From contig JAYZCG010000024.1 in the NCBI GenBank assembly GCA_036338435.1, positions 7,962-71,961 of the forward strand: DNA of 64,000 nucleotides, written 5' to 3'. This DNA comes from JAPYTY01 sp036338435 (lineage in GTDB: Bacteria; Acidobacteriota; UBA6911; RPQK01; JADFOI01). How positions within the stretch are numbered: position 1 is the stretch's first letter; each line of letters begins with the position of its first letter. Below, one piece after another: positions 1-9,600 of this stretch. The position numbers and the translations under genes were made by a program. The notes beneath the pieces were generated by a model that did not search any database, was not told the origin of the DNA, and was given only the letters and a program-made list of their open reading frames with translations.

Positions 1-1823
1 TGCTTAGCTCCGGGATGGCCTGGGGCCAAGAACTCCCCCTGCTGGTCGCTCGACAGGGCTATGCCGACCTTGTTGTAACCAACGGGAAGATCGCCACTAT
101 GGATGACCGAAGCAGTAAACCTAATGCCCAAGGGAATGTTGTTGAAGCCATGGCGATTAAGGGGAAACGGATAATGGCACTGGGGAGTAATGAGGAGATG
201 AAGGCTCTAGCGGGATCGGAGACTCGTTTCATCAACGTGGATGGACGAACTGTCATTCCAGGCTTAGTAGCCACTCACTTTCACCTTTATGGCAACGCGG
301 CCCGTCAATACGGCCCTAGCCAGGGCTTGGTTGACCCAAGCATTAAGCTTACTATCACGGCTGAAACTACTGCCGAGGGGACGGCTAGGAAGGTACGAGA
401 CACCTTAGCTAACGCCATCCGAGTACAAAACATCCCGAAGGGACAGTGGATTACAGTTAACCTCTTGGAAAACAAAGATAATGCCACCGGCACCACCTTT
501 ACTTGGGTTTATCTCGGCAATTTAAACCGGAGACAGTGGGACAGTGTCAGCCAAAATAATCCAGTTGCAGTGAAGACAGGTGGCACTCACCCACTTTTCA
601 ATGAGACGGCCATGGATGCCTTTATTGAACTTTTTCCAGATTTCAACGAGAGCGTTGATCTTGAAAATGGACCCAATTCAGCCCTAGACGGATATGTGGG
701 CGTCCCCGGAATGGATGCTCTCAGCTGGGAATTGTGGTGGAAAGACGAACCTCTTGAAAAATTGTCTGAAACGCTCCTTTTCTACGGAAAGGATCTGCAA
801 GCACTGGGTGTCACTACTGTAGCTACTAGAATCGTTGCGCCCCGCATCGTGGCCGCCTACAACCGGCTAAACAGAGAAGGCCAGATGCCTCATCGCCTCG
901 CTTATTACATCGAATCCCAGAGAGGGCGGCACTTTGGGCTTCGCTTCACCCGCGAGTTTTACAAGGCATCAGGGGCCCCCTGGACAGATCACGTTAACGG
1001 TGGTGAGATGCTATGGCTTAACGGTATGTGCAATGAGATTTGGGACTCCATCTACAACGAGGTGTGTTTGGGAGATGACATACCAGCCCCTCCTGCTATT
1101 AAGGCTCGTGAGCGATGTCCCTCCCCGGGAAGCAAACCATGGGAGTCGTACAAAGCCGCCATCTTGAGTGGATGGCGTCCAGTCCAGGCCCACGGAACCT
1201 CTAGCCATGGCGCGAGACTTTACATCCAAATGCTAGAGGAGGCAATGCGAGAAGGGAACTTCTCAGTCGAATATATCAGAAGTCTGCGCACCACCATGGA
1301 ACATAGCTTCCTATTGGGCAATGTCCCTGACGTAATGGCCGGCATCAAAAAATATGGGATTATGATCAACGTTACCCCAAGCCATTTAGCCCGAGTACCC
1401 GATGTCCTTGAGGCCTATGGGGAAAAAGCGAAATCCTTTACAATGCCAGTCAAGACTTGGATCGAAGATGGACAGCGAGTGACCTTCGAGGCTAACGGTT
1501 CAGATTTCTGGACCCCCATCTACACACTCATGACTAGACGTATCCAAAAAGTAGGAACCGAAGAATGGCATGAGTTGCTTCCTGAAGAGGGCATTGACCG
1601 AGTAACGGCATTGAAAATGGCTACCACTTGGGCTTCTGAGTACATGCTCGCCGAAGACACCGTGGGCACTCTGGAACCTGGCAAATTTGCTGATTTCGTG
1701 GTTCTAGAAAAGGATTTTTTTACTGTCCCAGTGGAAGAAATTCCAAGCATGAAAGTCGTCATGACCAGTCTCAACGGCAAGATAGTTCACGATTTAACCA
1801 ACTTGGCCGAAAGAGCTAATTAG
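1..1823 (+). CDS. Exported amidohydrolase family 3 (YtcJ-like), 5' end outside window
   Basis: Metal-dependent hydrolase of the amidohydrolase superfamily, family 3; substrate unknown. The reading frame stays open to the window edge upstream of the ATG at 15, reading LSSGMAWGQ before the mature part. This looks like the end of a signal peptide, because the close paralogue at 4413 has a full signal peptide at the same point; the true start is therefore probably upstream. Visible motifs: N-terminal beta-sandwich piece ADLVVTNGKIATMDD, metal motif PGLVATHFH, a later EH (TTMEHSF), GSDFW near the C-terminus, and the closing GTLEPGKFADFVVLEKDFF. A cysteine pair (EVC and ERC, 16 residues apart) may form a disulfide. 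It heads a same-strand run with the amidohydrolases at 1900 and, beyond a divergent small gene, 4413. Family assignment is firm; substrate is not. Confidence 0.88.
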   Translation, partial: LSSGMAWGQELPLLVARQGYADLVVTNGKIATMDDRSSKPNAQGNVVEAMAIKGKRIMALGSNEEMKALAGSETRFINVDGRTVIPGLVATHFHLYGNAARQYGPSQGLVDPSIKLTITAETTAEGTARKVRDTLANAIRVQNIPKGQWITVNLLENKDNATGTTFTWVYLGNLNRRQWDSVSQNNPVAVKTGGTHPLFNETAMDAFIELFPDFNESVDLENGPNSALDGYVGVPGMDALSWELWWKDEPLEKLSETLLFYGKDLQALGVTTVATRIVAPRIVAAYNRLNREGQMPHRLAYYIESQRGRHFGLRFTREFYKASGAPWTDHVNGGEMLWLNGMCNEIWDSIYNEVCLGDDIPAPPAIKARERCPSPGSKPWESYKAAILSGWRPVQAHGTSSHGARLYIQMLEEAMREGNFSVEYIRSLRTTMEHSFLLGNVPDVMAGIKKYGIMINVTPSHLARVPDVLEAYGEKAKSFTMPVKTWIEDGQRVTFEANGSDFWTPIYTLMTRRIQKVGTEEWHELLPEEGIDRVTALKMATTWASEYMLAEDTVGTLEPGKFADFVVLEKDFFTVPVEEIPSMKVVMTSLNGKIVHDLTNLAERAN

Positions 1824-1899
1824 TCCTAAACGGTTTTGTGACGTCGCAAAATAACTGCCAAAAAAAACGCCTACTGACACTCAAGACGAAAGGTGAGCC

Positions 1900-3747
1900 A
1901 TGCACAAACGACTATTTCACTTCCGCGTTAGTCTGTTTTTTATACTTGTCTGTTTTTTCGCTCCGGAGACAACGAGCGCACAGGACGTATCCAATCTATT
2001 AATCAGATTGGAAGCCTACCCAGATGTGATCGTGATCAACGGCAAGATCGCCGTTATGGACGACCAACTCACCTTAATTGAAGCGCTGGCTATTCGGAAT
2101 CATAGAATCTTGTCACTAGGAACTACCAAAGAAATCCGAGAGTTGGCAGGCCCTAAAACCCAGGTAATTGATGTAAAAGGTCGAACTGTCCTTCCCGGCA
2201 TCATAGATAGTCATACCCATCCCCATTTGTGGTTATACAACCATTTTGGTCACGACCCTGACTTTACCCCCGATATGCAACTTAAGGTCACTCCAGTCCT
2301 AGGTCTACATGAGAGCGAGCTGGACGACCTACCTCGGAGTGCCATTGTCGAAAAAATTGGTGCCGTTATCCAAAGACGGGCAGCTGAGTTGGGCCCCGAT
2401 AACTGGGTCATTGTTAATATTCCGATGAAGGACGGGGCTATTGCGGCAGGCGACTTGTCACCAGTGATAGCAAAACGAATGGTAAATACAGACGATCTGG
2501 ACAGAATTGCCCCCCGAAATCCAGTCGTATTAAGTGGCAGTCTGGCATCTGGCATTTATAACAGCCAAGCAAAACAGCTCATCAGCGATGCCATAGGTCG
2601 CGACATCGATACCTTAAAACCAGTGGGCCTTCGGGTCTGGTACTTTTTGGTCTACGACATTATTCTGCGCAATCGGACGGAAGAAGTGGCGGCGATGCTC
2701 AAGAAGGAACTGGAGGAAAACGCTTCATTTGGCCTTACCACGGTGCAAACTCACATCGAACCCCTTGAGGTTATCAAGGCTCTGAACTTGTTGGATCGAA
2801 AAAACGAAATGCCCATCCGTTGGGCCTGGATCCATCGCAGCGCTTACTCACTGGCCAGCGATCCAGCTGAATTCTACACTCTTCTGGGTGATTTCGGCGG
2901 ACAAGGCAGTGACTATTTCTGGAACAGCGGAGTAGGAGAAGAAGGATGGGACACGAACCCCTGTAGCCAAGCATTGCCCGAGGATCCAAAACTCCGAGCT
3001 CAACTGGAGCAAATAGAACAGTGCTCAGGACACAAGCCCGGAACCTTCCGATATAACGGCCACTTGGCAGCCCTTAAAGCTGGCCTGAGACTAGCTGACG
3101 TGCATGCAACTCAAGATGGAACTACTGACATTCTATTTCAGATGATGGATCAGTTGATGGCTGAGGATGGGTGGACATTGGAACAGATCCGCGAGAAACG
3201 CCACTTCTTCGATCACCCCCTTCTTATCCGACCCGATCAGATCCCGAAACTGGCTCACTACGGTTTATGGATGAACATGCAAGCCACTGGCATGGCCCGG
3301 AGGATTAAGCAGTTCACTGATGTATATGGCGAACAGTACATGAAGTGGTTTACGCCCACGAAAAGCATGCTGGAAGCTGGAGCCCGATTTACCCTGGCTA
3401 CCGATGCCCATCTGGCAGAAGTCCCCAAAGAAAACCAGCTGGGCGCCTGGCCCTGGCACGGGTTTTGGCCGCTTTTTGCCTTTTATGTCACCCGAGAATG
3501 GGATGGCCAGATCTGGGTGCCGGAGGAAAAGCTAGATCGAATTTCTGCCCTTCGAGGCTGGACCACCTGGGCGGCCGAATCAGTGCTTCGGGAAAATGAT
3601 CTGGGATCCCTAGAAAAAGGGAAGTTGGCCGACCTGATCGTTCTGGATCGAGACTACTTCACCATCCCTGAGATGGACATCAAAAAAATCAAAAACCTGA
3701 TGACCCTCGTGGGAGGAAAGGTTATTTACAAAAGTGAGGACTTTTAG
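1900..3747 (+). CDS. Exported amidohydrolase family 3 (YtcJ-like)
   Basis: 615-residue metal-dependent hydrolase. The first ~27 residues form a signal peptide (basic start, FILVCFFA core, TTSAQ cleavage region). The start is supported by AAAGGTGAG just before the ATG. Motifs: PDVIVINGKIAVMDD, metal motif PGIIDSHTHPH, FFDHP, ATDAH near residue 500 (metal-binding Asp), and closing GSLEKGKLADLIVLDRDYF. A cysteine pair is present at NPC and EQC (19 apart). It lies 76 bases after the preceding amidohydrolase and converges with the cohesin-like gene at 3759. It is clearly more diverged than the 15/4413 pair, so it probably takes a different substrate. Substrate cannot be named from sequence. Confidence 0.9.
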   Translation: MHKRLFHFRVSLFFILVCFFAPETTSAQDVSNLLIRLEAYPDVIVINGKIAVMDDQLTLIEALAIRNHRILSLGTTKEIRELAGPKTQVIDVKGRTVLPGIIDSHTHPHLWLYNHFGHDPDFTPDMQLKVTPVLGLHESELDDLPRSAIVEKIGAVIQRRAAELGPDNWVIVNIPMKDGAIAAGDLSPVIAKRMVNTDDLDRIAPRNPVVLSGSLASGIYNSQAKQLISDAIGRDIDTLKPVGLRVWYFLVYDIILRNRTEEVAAMLKKELEENASFGLTTVQTHIEPLEVIKALNLLDRKNEMPIRWAWIHRSAYSLASDPAEFYTLLGDFGGQGSDYFWNSGVGEEGWDTNPCSQALPEDPKLRAQLEQIEQCSGHKPGTFRYNGHLAALKAGLRLADVHATQDGTTDILFQMMDQLMAEDGWTLEQIREKRHFFDHPLLIRPDQIPKLAHYGLWMNMQATGMARRIKQFTDVYGEQYMKWFTPTKSMLEAGARFTLATDAHLAEVPKENQLGAWPWHGFWPLFAFYVTREWDGQIWVPEEKLDRISALRGWTTWAAESVLRENDLGSLEKGKLADLIVLDRDYFTIPEMDIKKIKNLMTLVGGKVIYKSEDF

Positions 3748-3782
3748 CTGTTTCTTTTTTAGTGCATATAAAAAAAACAGCT
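3746..3782. terminator. Possible bidirectional terminator hairpin between convergent genes
   Basis: Arms AGCTGTTT (3746-3753) and AAACAGCT (3775-3782) are perfect complements. After one mismatch the T run at 3755-3760 can pair with A residues near 3770-3773. The stem has T or A runs on both strands and sits at the meeting point of two convergent genes, as a shared terminator would. The right arm lies inside the last codons of the cohesin-like gene. Confidence 0.45.
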
Positions 3783-4316
3783 GATCAGCGGATAAAGCGC
3801 TTCACTCACCAAATTGATATGAGACTGGGAGCCCTGTACTTCTTCTAAGATCTCCCCCTCAAGATTCCTCATCTGGACGTTTTGCGCTTTGATAGTCAAT
3901 GGCGAGACTTCAACGTCCCCAGCAACCTGCATAACCAGAAAAGCAACGGCTTCTTCAGGGAGAGATTCAGGACTATTTTCAGGAATTGTGATCTCCACCT
4001 GTACCCTGCCCAGCCCCATCTCCTCGACCACAATGCGCCCCCCGAATTTTTCCAGCAAATAAGGACGATCCATCCGAACCAGTTTCAACTGGGGAACCGG
4101 AAAGATAATCTCTGCCTTGAGCTTATTAATTTTTACTTCTTTTTGGGTTCTAAAACGCATGTGAAGAATAACTTCCTGTCCACGAGTAGCAACTAGATCA
4201 TTCAAGAGGACCTGGTTTTGAATAGTTTCTGACACAGCTAACTCTTGGCCAAAAACATGAGAAACCTGGGCGGTCAAGATAGCTAACAACACATGTTTGA
4301 TAGTAAATTTGCTCAA
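3759..4316 (-). CDS. Exported cohesin-like protein with C-terminal CFFYMH tail
   Basis: 185 residues. The start is TTG at 4316 with AAGGGGG just upstream. An N-terminal signal peptide (KHVLLAILTAQVSHVFGQ) is followed by one beta-rich domain of about 135 residues resembling the cohesin/carbohydrate-binding-like fold: VATRGQEVILHMRF, INKLKAEIIFP, VQVEITIP, VAFLVMQVAG. The protein ends SCFFYMH and then stop. The same last six residues occur in the otherwise diverged proteins at 11189 and 51869. It is divergent from the amidohydrolase at 4413 and convergent with the one at 1900, so it is surrounded by these hydrolases. Cohesin-type domains bind protein partners or structural scaffolds; a scaffold or surface role here is inference. 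The tail function is unknown. Confidence 0.8.
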   Translation of the reverse strand: MSKFTIKHVLLAILTAQVSHVFGQELAVSETIQNQVLLNDLVATRGQEVILHMRFRTQKEVKINKLKAEIIFPVPQLKLVRMDRPYLLEKFGGRIVVEEMGLGRVQVEITIPENSPESLPEEAVAFLVMQVAGDVEVSPLTIKAQNVQMRNLEGEILEEVQGSQSHINLVSEALYPLISCFFYMH

Positions 4317-4412
4317 GACCCCCTTACCTTAACTCAATCCGTTTATTATATTAAGAATTTCGAGTAAACTTTGGTGGGATAATTTTAGATTTAGTTATGG
4401 AGGTTTCAGTTT

Positions 4413-6296
4413 ATGAAGAAGGCATTGTTCACAATCTTTTTAACATTGGGGTGGATCCACACCTTTGGTTTTTCGCAACAGCTTCCCGATCTGGTAGCCC
4501 AGCAGGGTTACGCGGACATGATCCTGACAAACGGGAAGATCGTGAGTATGGATGACCGAAGCATCATTCCTGACACCCCTGGAAACATTTATGAGGCAAT
4601 GGCCATCAAAGGCAAGAGAATCATGGCTTTGGGTACTGCCACTGCAATGGAAGAATTGGCGGGCCCCAATACCCGATTCATGGATGTAGAACAAAGAACC
4701 GTGATACCCGGCCTCATCCAGACTCATTACCACACCTTTACGCCCGCTTTTTCAGTCTACGGCCCACAGGTGGGGTTAACAGATCCTAGTGTTAAACTGA
4801 CCGTCTACGCGGAAGATACGCCCGAGGCGACTGCCAAGAAAATTCGTGACACCATCTCTAATGCAATTCAAGTGCAAGGGATCCCAGAAGACAAATGGAT
4901 TACCGTCGCGCTCTACGATTCTAAGGGCATGCGGCCGGGAACTGCCCGAGGTTGGCTTTACCTGGGACGTCTCAACCGAAGACAGATTGATCCGTCCTCG
5001 CCCAACCATCCGGTTTTAGTGACCACTCGACTCCAGGGCATTTTCAACGAAGCAGCAATCTCAGCCCTGAAAGAATTTTTTCCTGACTGGGAAGAAAGCA
5101 CTAGTTTGGAAAATAGGCCAGGGGCCGGTAGAGACGGTTATGCCGCCGTCCCTGAGATAGGAGGCCTGAGTGTCGAATACTGGTGGAAAGATGAACCAAT
5201 CGACAAATTGGCTGAAGCACTCAAACTATGGGGAGGGCAAGTCATCAACAAGGGCATTACTACCGTAGCAACAAGGATTCTCTACCCCCGAGTTATTGCA
5301 GCCTACCATCTTTTGAACCGTGAAAACCGGCTCCCCCATCGCATCGCCTACTATGTTGAGTCCCAGCGGGGAAACTTCTGGAATTTGAAAACAATCCATG
5401 AATTCTACAAGGGACACGGAGCTCCTTGGACCACTCACGCCGCAGGTGGTGAAATGATGTGGCTCAACGGCATGTGTAACGAAATCTGGGACTCCATTTA
5501 CAACGAAGTGTGCATGGGGCCTGACATGCCCAACGCATCAGCCGAAGCTAAAGCGATGGAACGCTGTCCCAGCCCTGGAACCAAACCCTGGGAATCCTAC
5601 AAAGAAGCGATAGTTCACGGATGGCGCCCAGTACAAGCCCATGCCACTTCTAGCCACGGGGCCCGCCTTTACATCGAGATGCTAGAGCAGGCTATGAAGG
5701 AGGGTAACTACACCGAGGAATACATCCGGAACTTGAGAACTACCATCGAACACAACATCCTACTAGGGAATGTTCCTGATGTAATGGAAGGAATTAAAAA
5801 ATATGGAATCATTATTAACGTAAATACTGGAATGCTGTCCGGTGTCCCCGACAATATTAAGGTTTACGGTGAAGAACTGAGACCCTTTGCCATGCCTGTC
5901 AAGACTTGGATGGATGATGGAATTCGCGTGACATTTGAAGCATCAGGAACTGATTTCTGGAACCCTATTCACACCCTTGTGACTCGGAAAGTAGAATTAA
6001 GACCTCAGATTGGGATGCCACCTTCCGAGGAGGAGATGGGCTCTGTCGTAATCTTGCCAGAAGAAGGAATCAACCGGGTAAACGGCCTCAAGATGGCAAC
6101 TACTTGGGCCTCTGAATACATGATGGCTGAGGACACGATCGGAACACTGGAACCCGGCAAGTATGCTGACTTTGCCATATTAGAAAAGGATTTTTTCACC
6201 ATCCCAGAAAACGAGATTCCCAATATGCAAGTCATCGTGACCGGCCTGAGCGGTGAAATCGTCTATGATCGGGATCAACTTGCTAGCGGCAACTAA
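4413..6296 (+). CDS. Exported amidohydrolase family 3 (YtcJ-like)
   Basis: 627 residues, starting at an ATG preceded by TTATGGAGG. Signal peptide of about 22 residues (KKALFTIFLTLGWIHTFGFSQ). Motifs: ADMILTNGKIVSMDD, metal motif PGLIQTHYH, TTIEHNI, SGTDFWNP (metal Asp region), closing GTLEPGKYADFAILEKDFF. Cysteine pair EVC and ERC, 17 apart. It is the closest relative in the window of the truncated gene at position 1, sharing long blocks such as GGEMLWLNGMCNEIWDSIYN with near identity (here GGEMMWLNG), so the two are recent paralogues. Next downstream on the same strand is the TonB-dependent receptor, which may import a substrate or product; that link is inference. Confidence 0.9.
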   Translation: MKKALFTIFLTLGWIHTFGFSQQLPDLVAQQGYADMILTNGKIVSMDDRSIIPDTPGNIYEAMAIKGKRIMALGTATAMEELAGPNTRFMDVEQRTVIPGLIQTHYHTFTPAFSVYGPQVGLTDPSVKLTVYAEDTPEATAKKIRDTISNAIQVQGIPEDKWITVALYDSKGMRPGTARGWLYLGRLNRRQIDPSSPNHPVLVTTRLQGIFNEAAISALKEFFPDWEESTSLENRPGAGRDGYAAVPEIGGLSVEYWWKDEPIDKLAEALKLWGGQVINKGITTVATRILYPRVIAAYHLLNRENRLPHRIAYYVESQRGNFWNLKTIHEFYKGHGAPWTTHAAGGEMMWLNGMCNEIWDSIYNEVCMGPDMPNASAEAKAMERCPSPGTKPWESYKEAIVHGWRPVQAHATSSHGARLYIEMLEQAMKEGNYTEEYIRNLRTTIEHNILLGNVPDVMEGIKKYGIIINVNTGMLSGVPDNIKVYGEELRPFAMPVKTWMDDGIRVTFEASGTDFWNPIHTLVTRKVELRPQIGMPPSEEEMGSVVILPEEGINRVNGLKMATTWASEYMMAEDTIGTLEPGKYADFAILEKDFFTIPENEIPNMQVIVTGLSGEIVYDRDQLASGN

Positions 6297-6334
6297 TTTT
6301 TAGCACTTCTTTTCCTCACCTTTGCTAGTGTGAA

Positions 6335-6370
6335 GGGACAAGGTTCACCTTGTTACGTGGCCCTTGTCCC
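6335..6370. repeat. Competing hairpins in the receptor upstream region
   Basis: GGGACAAGG (6335-6343) is complementary to CCTTGTCCC (6362-6370). The inner part of the left arm, CAAGGT (6339-6344), is also a perfect complement of the adjacent ACCTTG (6347-6352). The two pairings exclude each other, an arrangement seen in attenuators. No T run follows, so simple termination is not clear. Confidence 0.4.
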
Positions 6371-6381
6371 CCGACACACAT

Positions 6382-6406
6382 CAACTAATGGGGGGGGGAT
6401 TAGTTG
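6382..6406. repeat. Inverted repeat enclosing a nine-G tract
   Basis: CAACTAAT (6382-6389), nine G residues (6390-6398), then ATTAGTTG (6399-6406), a perfect 8-base inverted repeat. It lies about 75 bases upstream of the -35 box of the TonB receptor promoter and after the amidohydrolase stop. It could be an operator, a 3' end hairpin or a length-variable tract. Only the symmetry and the G run are seen. Confidence 0.55.
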
Positions 6407-6480
6407 TATCCGGTCGAAAAACAGCCCTCGAGGCAATAGCCATCAACAAAATTGATTGCTATGAAATTAAGCTAATTGTC

Positions 6481-6511
6481 TTGACTGCATCGAGTGTATT
6501 TGTACTATAAT
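6481..6511 (+). promoter_or_regulatory. Sigma-70-type promoter for the TonB-dependent receptor
   Basis: TTGACT at 6481-6486 and TATAAT at 6506-6511, spacer 19; an overlapping -10, TACTAT at 6503-6508, gives a spacer of 16. It lies 115 bases before the chosen receptor start. The 329 bases between 6296 and 6626 also hold the two inverted repeats listed separately, and no gene. Confidence 0.6.
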
Positions 6512-6625
6512 AGCATCTGTGATCAGTGCGTCTGCTGTCTGTATGGGTTGGACCGCTAGCCTGTGACAGCGGGAATAATCAATAAAGCGGGTACCAATTT
6601 ACTATTAATTGGGGGAAGTAGCTCC

Positions 6626-9600
6626 ATGAGAAAAACGAATTTTGTTTTGTGTTTAGTTGTATTCACTCTGATTTTGGCAATACCTTCCGTGTATGGTCAA
6701 GTTAGATCTGGTACGATCGCTGGAACGGTTTCTGATTCCACAGGCGCCGTCCTGCCGGGGGTTGACGTTACTGTCACCAACACTGGCACCGGACAGACAC
6801 GATCGCTGGTCTCGGACGACGAAGGTCGTTACTCAGCTCCAGCACTCGATCTGGGGAACTATGAAGTTCGAGCGGAGTTGGTGGGCTTCCAAACCGCTGT
6901 GCGAAGTGGTCTGACAGTTTCAGTTGGGCAAGAAGCATTAGTCAACTTAACCCTTTCTATCGGAGAAATTTCCGAAGAGATCGTGGTAACGGGAGAGGCC
7001 CCACTAGTCAACACAACCTCAGCTACTCTTTCGGATGTTATCGATGAAAAGCAGGTCCATGAGCTTCCCCTCAACAACCGCAATCTGGTCGAGTTGTCCC
7101 TACTAAGTCCAGGCGTAGTCCAAGCCCGGACAGCCTCTTATACTGGACAGACGACTAGTCCCGCTGCCGTAAAAATCTCCATGGGGGGAGCCAGAATCTA
7201 CATGACTGGTTATCTTCTGGATGGAACCGATATCACCGACAGCTCCCGTTCCTCCGGTGTTGGAGGATCAGCGGGGTCACTCTTTGGTGTGGAAACAGTG
7301 CGGGAATTTAACGTCATCTCCAACAATTACTCCGCTGAATACAGCCGGTTCGCCGGCGGCGTAATCAGCTTGGTCACCAAGAGTGGAACCAATGATTTCC
7401 ATGGGTCCGCTTTCTGGTTCCATCGAAACGACAACTTTGATGCCCGCAACTACTTTGACAGAGCAACACAACCAGAATTTAAGCGGCACCAACTTGGAGG
7501 TACTATCGGTGGGCCTATCGCAAAGGACAAGTCCTTTTTCTTCTTTAGTTTTGAGGGCTTTAGACAAAACACGGGGCGCTCACAAACAGCATATGTAGCC
7601 ACTGCTAAAGCGCGAAAAGGTGATGTCGACGGCGACGGCGTTGCCGAAATCACCGTCAATCCAAAAATTCTGCCCTTTTTGGCTCTGTATCCATTGCCCA
7701 ACGGCAAGGATCTAGGTAATGGAAGAGGGGAGTACTATAGTACCGGTGAGGAGCCAGTTAACGAAGACTTCATCACTGCCAGATGGGATCACAACTTCTC
7801 TGACTCAGATTCACTTTTTGTACGCTACACCTTAAGCGATGGTGATCGAGAATTGCCCGGATCCTTGCCTGTCAGCGGCTGGCTATCCGATAGCTACGCC
7901 AATTACGTCACCATTGAAGAAAAACATATTTTTTCCCCCAACCTGATCAATACCTTTCGCGTGGGCTTTCAGCGCACCACTTGGTCGCAAGCTATTCCTA
8001 CCGATGATCCCTGTGGGGGAAATTGTGACGGTAATCCTTTGAGGCTCTCTGCACGAGACGGAGAGGGCTTTGGACAGTTTGTGGTTAGTGGAGGCTTTAC
8101 CAACCTTGGAGGTTGGTTGGCCGGGAAGAATGTCACCAATATGTTCAGCTATTCAGATGATCTATTCCTGACTCACGGCAAACACAGCATCAAAGCCGGC
8201 GTCAACGTAAATCGCTACCAAAACAACGACAAATTTGATGGTTGGCCCGGAGGGCGTTACACGTTCACTAGTTTGTCGACCTTCCTTCAGGCTAAGCCCA
8301 ACGAGTGGCGCGGCAAGCTAAACGGCGCCGTAAGCTTACGTGGAAATCGTCAGTGGGTGTTTGGTGGCTATCTACAGGATGACATCAAGGTAACTCCCAC
8401 TTTAACTCTGAACGTTGGTGTGAGGTATGAAGCCAGCTCCGAGCCCCAAGAGGTAAACGGATTCAAGCATACTCTAGGCAAGGATCCCCTTAATGCGGGT
8501 CAACCCACCAATGACAAGTTCTTCGTGAACCCTTCAAAGATGAATTTTGCTCCCAGATTGGGTGTGGCCTGGGATCCTTTTGGAAACGGCAAAACATCGG
8601 TCCGTGCTGGATATGGGATCTTCCACGATACGATCCTTTTCTATCAGTATGCCAACTCGATGCGGCGTAATTGCCCCATCAACACGACCCAGTTTAAGCG
8701 CGGGGTCGTTACTTTTCCCAGACCGAATGTTCCCGAGGCGCCACCTAAGGCGTGTATCTTAGGGCCCTTCACATCCTTTCAGGCTATTGAATTCTATCCT
8801 CATCAGCCTTACATGCAGCAATTCAACCTTTCGCTGCAACAAGACCTGGGTGCGGGCATCACTATGACGACGGCCTTTGTAGGGTCTAAAGGAACGCATC
8901 TGCTGGGTCACCGCAATATCAATACGGCAAAGCCGATTGGAACCTTAAATGGAACCAAGTATTTCGGAAACAGCGGTCCGGCCCTTCCCCGAAGAAACTC
9001 GAACTACGGGGATATCACATATTGGGAATATGGCTATGACTCCAACTACCGGGGATTGTCAGCTTCGCTCCGAAAGAGATTTGAAAACAGTCTTCAGTTT
9101 CAATTCTCCTACACCTGGGGCAAGAGCCTTGACACTAACACTCGTGCCAACGTGGGTGATGTCAGTGGGTCGGCCTCAGAACCTCAGGATACCTATGATG
9201 TCTCCAGCAACTACGGTCCTAGCGATCACCATGTAGAACATTCCATGCGTTTCAACTGGGCCTATGCCCTTCCCGGTGCCGATCTGACTGGTGCGGCTAG
9301 AACTCTGTTAAGCGGATGGCAAATACAGGGGATTGTCAGCATGAATACCGGGAGTCCGTTGCAGGTTAACCTAGGTGGGGGTGCCGGTCTTACTGACTAC
9401 AACAGAGATCGCGCTCGTGGCCAGGAACGCCCCGACGTGGCACCAGGACGAGAGCCCAATTCGGTGCGTAATAATGGACGAGATCCCGAGAAGTATTTCG
9501 ATCCCACAGCTTATGCGCTGCACGCCAAGGGAACTTATGGAAATGCCGGTCGTAACCCTCTTATCGGACCTGGTGTGGCCACTCTTGACATCTCATTCTT

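Noticed and set aside
15..1823. ATG at 15 as the true start of the first amidohydrolase
   Set aside because: The frame continues upstream to the window edge with signal-peptide-like residues, and the close paralogue at 4413 has a full signal peptide at that point.
3746..3782. The CFFYMH tail as a by-product of a terminator T-run
   Set aside because: Only the first copy lies in a palindrome; the copies at 11189 and 51869 do not, and their base differences are silent.
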